NCBI GenBank assembly: GCA_964505975.1
Contig: CAZDLW010000073.1
Span: forward strand, 1 to 21,936
Source of the DNA: Gp6-AA40 sp964505975
GTDB taxonomy: Bacteria; Acidobacteriota; Vicinamibacteria; Vicinamibacterales; UBA2999
Direction: 5' to 3'
Length of the DNA: 21,936 nt
In this document: piece by piece, positions 13,466 to 21,000 of the stretch
Position numbering within the stretch: position 1 is the stretch's first letter
Layout: each line of letters begins with the position of its first letter
Position numbers and translations under genes: made by a program
The notes under the pieces: generated by a model
Databases searched by the model: none
What the model was told of the DNA's origin: nothing
Seen by the model: the letters and a program-made list of their open reading frames with translations, nothing else

Positions 13466-14002
13466 TCATTCGATGATCAATGCGTAGCAGCGCACGTCGC
13501 CAGGATCATCCGGGGACAGGTTGGGGAACCTCGTATGGCGGCGCAGCGTGCCCTCGAGGCAGAAGCCGCATTTTTCCAGGACGCGGGCCGATGCATGGTG
13601 CCGGATGTGGCAGAGCGCGTACAGGCGGGCCACGCCGACCAGACGCGCCACGTCGACCATGGCCCCGAGGGCCTCGGTCGCGTAACCGAGGCCCCAGGCG
13701 TCTTTGGCGAGCACGTACCCGGTAGCGGCTCGATATGACGTGTCGAAGCCAAGCCCCGTGCTGCCCAGAATGCCCTGGTCGGGTGACGTGATCAAGTAGG
13801 GCCCTGCCGGCCAGCGCTGCCATTCGGATTCGCTGAACGTCAGGTACGCCCGCGTCTCACTGATCGAGCGGTGCGTGGGCCAGGACAGGAACCTGGTGAC
13901 CTCGGGGTCGCGCGCATAGCGCTCGTACACCGCGGCCGCGTCGGCCGGTCGTGGGCGCCTGAGGATCAGCCGGTCCGTCTCGATTCGTTCGGGCGCTCTC
14001 AT
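13466..14002 (-). CDS. GNAT N-acetyltransferase, RimJ/RimL-like
   Basis: 178 aa from the ATG at 14002, supported by GAGGA six bases upstream. The sequence starts with the family opening IETDRLILRRPRPADAAAVYE and contains the acetyl-CoA loop region (YVLAKDAWGLGYATEALGAM, a variant of the Q/RxxGxG/A motif). It ends with the typical N-x-x-S-x-R-V-L-E-K-C-GF pattern in the form HHASARVLEKCGF. Such enzymes transfer an acetyl group from acetyl-CoA to protein N-termini, ribosomal proteins, amino acids or drugs; the acceptor cannot be deduced. The longer open frame up to 15487 runs antisense to trpS and is an artefact of GC content. It is divergent from trpS, with a 12-bp palindrome between the two starts. 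Confidence 0.9.
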   Translation of the reverse strand: MRAPERIETDRLILRRPRPADAAAVYERYARDPEVTRFLSWPTHRSISETRAYLTFSESEWQRWPAGPYLITSPDQGILGSTGLGFDTSYRAATGYVLAKDAWGLGYATEALGAMVDVARLVGVARLYALCHIRHHASARVLEKCGFCLEGTLRRHTRFPNLSPDDPGDVRCYALIIE

Positions 14003-14042
14003 GCCGTGTCCTCGTGGCGAGCGCTCGTGGGTCAGGGAACCT

Positions 14043-14054
14043 GTTGCCGGCAAC
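14043..14054. promoter_or_regulatory. 12-bp palindrome between acetyltransferase and trpS
   Basis: GTTGCCGGCAAC is a perfect dyad in the 120-base divergent gap, 30 bases upstream of the trpS -35-like element. It is a possible operator. Confidence 0.3.
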
Positions 14055-14083
14055 GGACACATGCACCCGCTGCGGCCGAACGC

Positions 14084-14112
14084 TTGCGAGTCTCGCGGAA
14101 ATGCTGGATAAC
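14084..14112 (+). promoter_or_regulatory. trpS: Probable trpS promoter
   Basis: TTGCGA (14084-14089) and GATAAC (14107-14112) are 17 bases apart, each matching four of six consensus positions. Transcription would begin near 14119, only a few bases before the ATG at 14123. Confidence 0.45.
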
Positions 14113-14122
14113 ACTCATTTAT

Positions 14123-15235
14123 ATGTCCTCGTCCACGACCGACGCTACCCACAACAGGACTGGTGGCACCTTCGAACAGGCTGTGCGGCGATCGGCCGCG
14201 CTGCGGACCGACTTCGTGCGTCATCCTGGACGCTACCGCGTGCTCACCGGCGACCGTCCGACTGGTGCCCTGCACGTGGGCCACTATTTCGGCTCGCTCA
14301 AGGATCGCGTCGCGCTCCAGGCACTCGGCGTCGAGACCTTCATCGTCATTGCCGACTACCAGGTGCTGACCGATCGCGACTCCGTCGAGAGCATCCCGCA
14401 GAATGTGCGCGACCTGGTGCTCGACTACCTGGCCGTAGGACTCGATCCGGACAACCCCGGGACGCACATCTTCTGTCACAGTCACGTGCCGGCGCTCAAT
14501 CAGCTGCTGCTGCCCTTTCTGACGCTGGTCGGGATGGGAGAGCTCGACCGGAATCCCACCGTCAAGGAAGAGATCGAGGCGGCAGGGCTCACGAACGTCA
14601 ATGCCGCGATGTACACGTACCCGGTACACCAGGCCGCGGACATCCTCTTCTGCAAGGGCAATGTGGTGCCGGTTGGCCGGGATCAACTCCCGCACCTCGA
14701 GCTCACCCGGAAGATTGCCAGGCGCTTCAACCAGCGCTTCTGCACGGCCTCCGAGCCGGTGTTTCCGGAACCCGATGCGTTGCTGTCGAATGCGCCCAAG
14801 ATTCTGGGCCTCGACGGGCAGTACAAGATGAGCAAGAGCCGCAACAACGCAGTGCTGCTGAGTGCCAGCGCTGACGAGACCGCCGCGCTGGTCAGGAAGG
14901 CCAAGAGTGATACCGACCGGCACATCACCTACGACCCCGAGACGCGGCCGGAGGTCGCGAACCTCCTGCTGCTGACCTCGCTCTGCACGGGCGAAGAGCC
15001 TGGGAGCATCGCGGCGAGGATTGGCGACGGTGGCAGCGGGACGCTCAAGAAGATCCTGACCGAGGCCCTCAACGCGTACCTGGCGCCGATTCGCGCGCGC
15101 CGGGTTCAGCTGGCCGGTGATGCGCCCGCGGTCGTGCGGCACACGCTCCAGGCAGGCATTGCCGAGGCCAACCGTGTGGCGGACGCCACACTTCGGGAGA
15201 TCCGTCGTGCGATGAACATGGACTATGAACTGTAA
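14123..15235 (+). CDS. trpS: Tryptophan--tRNA ligase
   Basis: 370 aa. A class I aminoacyl-tRNA synthetase that charges tRNA(Trp) with tryptophan. The first signature is GDRPTGALHVGHYFGSL, with HVGH at 51-54. The second is KMSKS at 235-239 (GQYKMSKSRNN). Between them are the TrpRS-like stretches MYTYPVHQAADILFCKG and VPVGRDQLPHLELTRKIARRFN. GDRPTG and GHY differ from the common bacterial QPTG and GNY, so this may belong to a divergent TrpRS branch. An N-terminal stretch of about 38 residues precedes the catalytic fold, longer than in most TrpRS. The ATG has no SD and closely follows promoter-like elements, suggesting a leaderless transcript. The FAD-linked dehydrogenase follows after 48 bases of pure purine and may be co-transcribed. 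Confidence 0.95.
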   Translation: MSSSTTDATHNRTGGTFEQAVRRSAALRTDFVRHPGRYRVLTGDRPTGALHVGHYFGSLKDRVALQALGVETFIVIADYQVLTDRDSVESIPQNVRDLVLDYLAVGLDPDNPGTHIFCHSHVPALNQLLLPFLTLVGMGELDRNPTVKEEIEAAGLTNVNAAMYTYPVHQAADILFCKGNVVPVGRDQLPHLELTRKIARRFNQRFCTASEPVFPEPDALLSNAPKILGLDGQYKMSKSRNNAVLLSASADETAALVRKAKSDTDRHITYDPETRPEVANLLLLTSLCTGEEPGSIAARIGDGGSGTLKKILTEALNAYLAPIRARRVQLAGDAPAVVRHTLQAGIAEANRVADATLREIRRAMNMDYEL

Positions 15236-15284
15236 GGGGGGAGGGGGAAGGGAAGGGGGAAGGGGGAAGGGGGAAGGGGAGGGG
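15234..15284 (+). repeat. Purine tract with tandem GGGGGAA units
   Basis: From the last bases of the trpS stop to the first base of the next GTG, every base is G or A. Three tandem GGGGGAA copies lie at 15255-15275, with another at 15243-15249. There are eight G-runs of at least three separated by one or two A. The tract includes SD-like sequence and could form G-quadruplexes. Confidence 0.9.
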
Positions 15285-16672
15285 TGAAGTTGCTGAGTAT
15301 CGACGCGCGAGCGGCGCTGGTTGCCGATCTCCGGAGCCTCCTGGGTGATCGCTGTACGACGAACCCGACCCAGCTCGAGCACCACGGTCATAGTGAATCG
15401 TGGCATCCGCCGGCGACGCCGGACGTGGTGGTGTTTCCTGTCAGCACCGATGAGGTCAGTCGCGTGACCTCGGTTGCTGGGCGCCATGGTGCGCCGGTCG
15501 TACCGTTCGGCACGGGGTCGTCACTCGAGGGACACGTCAACGCTTTGGCCGGCGGGGTGTCGATCGACCTCTCGCGCATGAATCGGATCCTCCGGGTGAG
15601 TGCGGAGGATCTCGATGCCACGGTGGAGGCCGGCGTCACGCATCGCCAGCTGAACACGACGCTGGCGAAAGCCGGTCTCGCCTTCTGGGTCGACCCGGGT
15701 GCCGACGCCACCATCGGTGGCATGGCCGCCACGCGTGCATCGGGGACCACCGCCGTCCGGTACGGCACCATGCGCGAGACGGTCCTTGGCCTGACCGTCG
15801 TGCTGGCGGATGGGCGCGTCATCCACACGGGAGGGCGGGCGCGGAAATCCGCCGCCGGATACGATCTCACGCGTCTCTTCGTCGGCTCCGAAGGCACGCT
15901 CGGCGTCATCACCGAGGTGACGCTGCGTCTGTACGGCCTGCCGGACGCCGTGGCCGCCGCCGTATGTGCCTTCGACTCGATGGAGGGTGCCGTGCAGACG
16001 GTGATTGCAACCATGCAGCTGGGGATTCCGGTGGCGCGCATCGAGTTGCTGGACGAGGCGCAGATCGACGCCGTGAACCGCTATTCCCGCCTGTCCTATG
16101 CCGTCAGGCCGACACTCCTCTTCGAATTCCACGGGACGAGTACGGCCGCCGTCACCGAATACGCGAACACCGTGCAGGAGATTGCCTCGGACAACGGTGG
16201 GCCGGACTTCGAGTGGGCCACCACGACCGAGGATCGTACACGCCTGTGGCGGGCGCGCCACAACACGTTCTATGCGGCACTGGCGCTTCGCCCTGGTTCC
16301 AAGGCGTGGGTCACCGACGTCTGCGTGCCGATCTCGAAGCTGGCCGACTGCATCCTCGAGACGAGGCGTGACGTGCAGGCTTCGTCGCTCCTGGCCACGC
16401 TGGTCGGGCACGCCGGCGACGGGAACTTCCACCTCATCTTCCTGATCGATCCCGACGATTCGCGCGAGCTGGAGGAGATGCAGGCGCTCAACGCGCGCCT
16501 CGTTCGGCGCGCGCTTGCCCTCGGTGGCACGTGTACGGGCGAGCATGGCATCGGGCAGGGGAAGATCGACTACCTGGAAGAAGAGCACGGCGAGGCGGTG
16601 GCCGTGATGCGAGCCATCAAGCAGACTCTGGATCCAGAGAACCGCATGAATCCAGGCAAGATCTTCCGCTGA
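15284..16672 (+). CDS. FAD-linked D-2-hydroxyacid dehydrogenase (D-lactate dehydrogenase/GlcD-like)
   Basis: 462 aa starting at GTG inside the purine-rich region. The N-terminal FAD-binding-4 (PCMH/VAO-type) domain spans about 40-215, with VVPFGTGSSLEGHV for pyrophosphate binding, DPGADATIGGMAAT, and KSAAGYDLTRLFVGSEGTLGVITEVTL. The C-terminal FAD-oxidase domain carries HAGDGNFH and GGTCTGEHGIGQGK and ends NPGKIF. This is the architecture of cytochrome- or quinone-linked D-lactate dehydrogenase and glycolate oxidase subunit GlcD. The absence of GlcE/GlcF genes next to it favours a stand-alone D-lactate dehydrogenase type enzyme. It probably passes electrons from a 2-hydroxyacid to the respiratory chain. 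The exact substrate is not decided by sequence. Linkage to trpS looks positional only. Confidence 0.92.
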   Translation: MKLLSIDARAALVADLRSLLGDRCTTNPTQLEHHGHSESWHPPATPDVVVFPVSTDEVSRVTSVAGRHGAPVVPFGTGSSLEGHVNALAGGVSIDLSRMNRILRVSAEDLDATVEAGVTHRQLNTTLAKAGLAFWVDPGADATIGGMAATRASGTTAVRYGTMRETVLGLTVVLADGRVIHTGGRARKSAAGYDLTRLFVGSEGTLGVITEVTLRLYGLPDAVAAAVCAFDSMEGAVQTVIATMQLGIPVARIELLDEAQIDAVNRYSRLSYAVRPTLLFEFHGTSTAAVTEYANTVQEIASDNGGPDFEWATTTEDRTRLWRARHNTFYAALALRPGSKAWVTDVCVPISKLADCILETRRDVQASSLLATLVGHAGDGNFHLIFLIDPDDSRELEEMQALNARLVRRALALGGTCTGEHGIGQGKIDYLEEEHGEAVAVMRAIKQTLDPENRMNPGKIFR

Positions 16673-16710
16673 CTGTAGCGAGGCTCCCGCCTGAGATCGT
16701 CGAGCATGTC

Positions 16711-16738
16711 GGCGGGCGGCTCCGCCTAGCCCCCCGCC
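16711..16738. terminator. GC hairpin after the FAD-linked dehydrogenase gene
   Basis: GGCGGG (16711-16716) can pair with CCCGCC at 16733-16738, or alternatively with CCCGCC at 16686-16691. It lies about 40 bases after the dehydrogenase stop. No U-tract follows. Confidence 0.35.
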
Positions 16739-16744
16739 TAGCCC
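16722..16744. repeat. Tandem 11-bp direct repeat
   Basis: CCGCCTAGCCC occurs twice (16722-16732 and 16734-16744) with one base between. A related GGCTCCCGCCTGAG stands at 16682-16695. Confidence 0.6.
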
Positions 16745-16832
16745 GGCCAGTGCGAGCTGATGTCGGTCCGCGCGTCCGACGGTATCCGCGGTGCGCAATG
16801 CGGGTTGTACAAGTCGTGCTCGGACTCCAATC

Positions 16833-16860
16833 GCGAGCTGGCAGCCGTGTGCCAGGTCGC
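16833..16860. terminator. Strong hairpin in the convergent gap before the cupredoxin gene
   Basis: GCGA-G-CTGGCA pairs with TGCCAG-G-TCGC around a 6-base loop, ten base pairs with one G-G mismatch. It is 90 to 117 bases downstream of the cupredoxin stop on the minus strand and has no U-tract. Confidence 0.45.
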
Positions 16861-16949
16861 TAAGGCGGCTGCCCGTCGCTGTGACTGTTGACGCCGGACG
16901 CGCCGTCGATCCTGGCATCGCTCCGGCGTAGCTGCCGAGTCGTAGTTCC

Positions 16950-17531
16950 CTAGGCGGGCAGTACGCGGACCCAGCCGTACATGTGATCGTTGAGGAAATG
17001 TACGGAGACAGTGCAAATCACCAGGTACAGCCCGCGTCGCCCGAATTCTACAACCTCGACGCGATCTTGCGGCAGCCCGATGGGGTTCAATCCGCGATAC
17101 AGGCGGTTGTTCGGATCGTCGATGAGGAACACGGTGTCTGGCGCTCCCGGGATCGGAGTGACAGGAAGCGCCACGGGATTGATATGTTCCGGTCTCGTCC
17201 CAGGCGCGTACACCGCAATCTGGTGAAATCCGGCAATCACGAAGTTCACAGTGCCGCCAGACCGGATCGTCGCCGTCTGCGGTATCAGCAGATGGCCGTT
17301 GGGTGCCACCGGTGCGTTGGGCGTTACATGCCTGTCCAGGGGAACGTTGCCCGTCGCTGGCCACTGTCCGAAGCTGACCGTGGCCGAGGCCAGGGGGCCG
17401 TTGACCACCGCGTGGTTGTGCGGGGGGCCTTGACCGGCTTCCGCTTCGCGGGCGCCAGCGGCAGCTGCTACGAGCGCCGCTGATCCGAGACCGATCTTCT
17501 CCACGAACTGCCGCCGTTTCAGCTTCGTCAT
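16950..17531 (-). CDS. Tat-exported cupredoxin-like protein
   Basis: 193 aa from the ATG at 17531, supported by GAGGAG seven bases upstream. The N-terminus KRRQFVEKIGLGSAALVAAAA fits a twin-arginine signal (Arg6-Arg7), implying export after folding, often with a bound cofactor. The C-terminal half looks like a cupredoxin: TIRSGGTVNFVIAGFHQIAVYAPG offers His103. The end VICTVSVHFLNDHMYGWVRV offers Cys173, His178, His183 and Met184, so a type 1 copper centre is plausible. The Cys-x4-His spacing is azurin-like, but the distance to Met is longer than usual. It may be a small periplasmic electron carrier, or a relative that lost copper. No oxidase or partner gene is adjacent, and the gene appears to be transcribed alone. 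Confidence 0.75.
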   Translation of the reverse strand: MTKLKRRQFVEKIGLGSAALVAAAAGAREAEAGQGPPHNHAVVNGPLASATVSFGQWPATGNVPLDRHVTPNAPVAPNGHLLIPQTATIRSGGTVNFVIAGFHQIAVYAPGTRPEHINPVALPVTPIPGAPDTVFLIDDPNNRLYRGLNPIGLPQDRVEVVEFGRRGLYLVICTVSVHFLNDHMYGWVRVLPA

Positions 17532-18051
17532 TGTGCGTCTCCTCGAGCGTCGTCACCGGTTGATCGGATGTCGCGCCAGCTGCTCGAGCGGGGCGACCGT
17601 TGCACTTTCCGAAATGGGAATTGACAGCAATGAGTCCGGAGAGTGATCTTCGCAGCCCAGCCGCTTGGGGAAAGAGAGGTGTTATCGCGCCTCGAATGCC
17701 GGCAACGGTCCCGAGGACAGTGGCGGATTTGCCACAATCCGGAATTACTGCGCCCAGCAAGAACAATACCGTTGCCGCGAACCTAAAGGGCAACAAATTT
17801 GCCGTAGCTGTGAGACAAGTCAGCTATTAGGACGGTTTTAGTCAGCCAATGCGCCTGAACTCAAGTGACGCTCGGATGGCTATGCGGTCACATCAACGAG
17901 TATGAGATTCGCTGGTGGGGCCGCATAGCGATTCAACACGGTCGTCCCTCGCGCACAATCGCCCCGTGCCGCTCGGATCGCTTCGGATGACTTTCCGAAC
18001 TCGTAGCTGAATGGAGGCGATCGGCGGGCGTGGCTAGCTCAGGGGGGCTGG
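17532..18051. other. 520-bp gene-free gap with inverted repeats and lower GC
   Basis: No convincing gene is present between the cupredoxin start and the Lhr-like stop. Part of it (about 17600-17850) is visibly poorer in GC than the neighbouring genes. It contains CGGATT/AATCCG (17724-17729 with 17736-17741), GTTGCC/GGCAAC (17771-17776 with 17789-17794) and a long hairpin at 17874-17934. It may be a decayed mobile element or hold a small RNA. Confidence 0.5.
17874..17934. repeat. 61-nt near-perfect hairpin
   Basis: Pairing outward from loop ATGAG (17902-17906), 21 of 23 positions back to 17879/17929 are paired, including three G-U pairs. The outer nine, GCTATGCGG with CCGCATAGC, are perfect. 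After one G-G mismatch four more pairs extend the stem to 17874/17934. No U-tract follows on either strand. Confidence 0.8.
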
Positions 18052-21000
18052 TCAGCGACGCAGCGCGCTCACATAGCTGCTGACGGCGGGCACCGGTGTT
18101 CCCGCGGCAGCCGCACCCACGTCCGCGGCCAGTGCCGGCTCGACTTCTGCGAGCGTCCGAAGCGTGTCGCCCTCCAACGCGGCAAGGGGCACGCCGTTGC
18201 GATACACGATGCGGTTGGCGGCGACGGCGCGGATGCGGTCGCCGGGCGTGATGATGCCCGTGAGATTCAGAGGATCAGCGGCGCTGATGGCCAGCAGGCT
18301 CGTTTCGGCCGGCGAGCGGCGAACTTCGCGCAGGCGCTCCACGGCGTCGGGCAGGGCGAACTGTTCGCCGGACATCCCGGAGACGAAGCGTCCGCCGCGA
18401 ATCTCGCCGCGTGCTTCGAGACGCCGGTAGACCCGCACCAGGTCGCGCCAGGCTACGGCCTGCGCCTCGCGGGCGAGCACACGGCGGAACACCACACCGT
18501 ATCGGCGCAGCAGAATCCACGCGATCGCCTCGACGGCAGCGTCTTGCGACAGGGTGTTGCCGGAGGTCGAGAGCGCAAACCATCGGCCGGCCGCATCCAC
18601 TCGATTCAGCCGTGTTGCCACCGGCCCGGCGGCCGACCCCACGAGTGCGCGCAGCCCGGCAAAGCCGTCGGAGCTGACCAGCCCCGCGGCAACCAGCGTG
18701 CCGAGTGCCGCTCGAAGGGCCTCGTGAGGCAGGCTGCATCCAGCCGCCAGGTCGTGGAAGAACGACGCGCCGTGCGTGCGCAGCCGAGCGAGCACGCGCC
18801 CGGCAGTGGTCGCATCATCGGTCTCGCCGGTGTCGAACGCGATCGGCGGCCCGTCGCCTTCGGCATCGCGTCCAGCCTCAATCCGGCCGGTGATGGCTTC
18901 GACATCTCCCGCGGCGCATGTCGCGAGCCAGAGTTCCGCGTGTTCGCGCAGAAACAGGGCGACGGGTGTGGCGCCGACCACCTGCGTGGGCCCGGTCGAG
19001 ACACGAGCCCAGCTGACCTCGCCGACGAGGCAGAGCGTGTCGAGCTGCGCGGGATCGCATCGCTCGAGTCGCGCCGGCAGCACATCGCGCTCCCAGGCTC
19101 GTGCCGGGGCCGCGACGCCATCGAGCTGCGCCAGCACCTCGCGGAGACCATCGATGCCGGTCAGACGATGCGGCGGAGTCACATGCTGCCAGGCAAACAG
19201 GAAGCGCATGAATTCCGCCGGGCTGACCGGCGCGATCTCCGCGCGAAGACGATTGAGCGTGTAGCGGTGAATGCGAGCGAGCAGCCGGCGGTCACACCAT
19301 TCGAGCTCAGGCTCACCGGGCGAGAACCTGCCTCGAAGGACGGCCCCTTCGGACTCGAGCACAAGCAGCGACTTGCTCACGTCCTCGTTGTCGACGCACA
19401 AGGATTCCGCCAGCGTGGCTGCCGTGGTCGGGCCGACGATGGAGAGCCGTCCACGCAGCAATTCCGTGAGTGCAGCGCTGGGGGTCCAGCCGCGCGCTGT
19501 GCGCGAGGGCGGCGCCGTGACAACAGGATCGAGCGAGGCGTCCGAATGCACGGCCACGAGCTCCGGCAGACGTTCCGCGGCGACCAGTAGTCTTCTGACC
19601 ATGGCGGAGTGACCTGGCCTCGCCGGTCGGTTCATGACAATTGTCGCGCTGGTGGCCCGTCCCGAGACGGCAAGCTGCTGGAGCATCGCGGCATCCGTTT
19701 CCTGCTCCGTCAGATACCCTGCGCTCAGCAGCGCGTCGTGCAGTTCGTCGGCCGATCGCGCGTCCGGGCGTTCTTCGTCGCGCACTCGTGCGATGGCGCT
19801 CGGATCGAGCGTTCCGTACTCGTCCCTGGGCACGCCGGCGCGGCGCGTCTGCACGGCATGCGTGCGGCGCTCCTCGAGCGGCGCGTCATCGACGAACGCG
19901 TACGGCCGAGCGTTCAGGATCTCGTGCGCAAACGCGGACGGTTCGGGTGTGTCCCGGGCGACGCACCGCAGCTCGCCGCGGTGGATGCGCTCGAGAATCG
20001 CGATGAGCCCTGCGAGATCCATGGCCTCTTCGAGGCAGTCGCGGATCGTCTGATTCACCAGCGGGTGGTCCGGCACCTCGCGGTCGCCCGGAATGTTCTC
20101 GAGACACGCGGCGGCGTCCGGAAAGACGGCGGCCATCAGGTCGTCGGACCACATGCGTTGCAACTGCGGCGGCACTTTCGATCCCGCCCGGTTGCGCGGC
20201 ACGGCCAGCGAGATCGTGGTGTTCCAGCGCCAGCGCGTCTGGAAGACCGGAGCGTCGAGCAGCGCCTGCACGAGGACGTCGCGCACCGTCGAGGAGTGGA
20301 GATACCGAAACACGTCGGCGAGCGGAAACGAGTGCTGGGGGCCCAGGGACAGCAGGAGCGCATCGTCGGTGGCCGCCGCCTGCAGCTCGAAGTTGAACTG
20401 GCGGCAGAAGCGTTTGCGAAGGGCCAGCGCCCACGCGCGGTTGATGCGGCTGCCGAAAGGCGCGTGCAGCACGAGCTGCATGCCACCCGACTCGTCGAAA
20501 AAGCGTTCCAGCACGAGAGTGTCCTGCGTGGGCACGACGCCGAGCACGCGATGTGCTTCTGCCAGATACTCGACAACCTGTTCGGCCGCCACGGGCGAGA
20601 GGCCCGCGTCGTGCCCGAGCCACTCCGTGGCCGCGGCATTGGTGGGGCCGACAGTGGCGACGTGCTCGTTCCCCGGAGCGCGAGTGCCTGTGGACGTCGC
20701 GGCATCCCCGTTTGACTCGAGCATCCTCTCGACGGCCCCGCGAAGGTCCGACACGGCGCGCGACAGCTCGTCGCTGCGTGCGGGCGCCTCGCCCAGCCAG
20801 AACGGGATGTTGGGCGGCTCGCCGTGCGCATCGGCCACGCGCACGGTTCCGGAGGTGACGCGCATGACACGCCACGACGCGTTTCCGAGTTGAAACACGT
20901 CGCCAGCCATGCTCTCGAGCGCGAAGTCCTCGTTGAGCGTCCCGATGAACGTGTCTTCGGGTTCCAGTACGACTCGATAATCGGCGAGCTCGGGGATGGC

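Noticed and set aside
14003..15487. Extension of the acetyltransferase frame to 673 codons
   Set aside because: The added part is antisense to trpS and has no GNAT features. An SD supports the ATG at 14002.
16738..17796. 352-codon open frame on the minus strand with a hydrophobic start (MLPFRFAATVLFLLGAVIPD)
   Set aside because: It begins at TTG without an SD and overlaps the well-supported cupredoxin gene in another frame. The part over that gene has no family features. The hydrophobic stretch lies in the gap and is not enough alone.
17600..17830. 76-codon open frame on the plus strand
   Set aside because: No SD, no recognisable motif, and it spans inverted repeats in the gap; composition looks non-coding.
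17874..17937. Integron attC site
   Set aside because: ATTCAAC at 17931-17937 fits RYYYAAC, but it is on the wrong side of the hairpin and no GTTRRRY partner is present.
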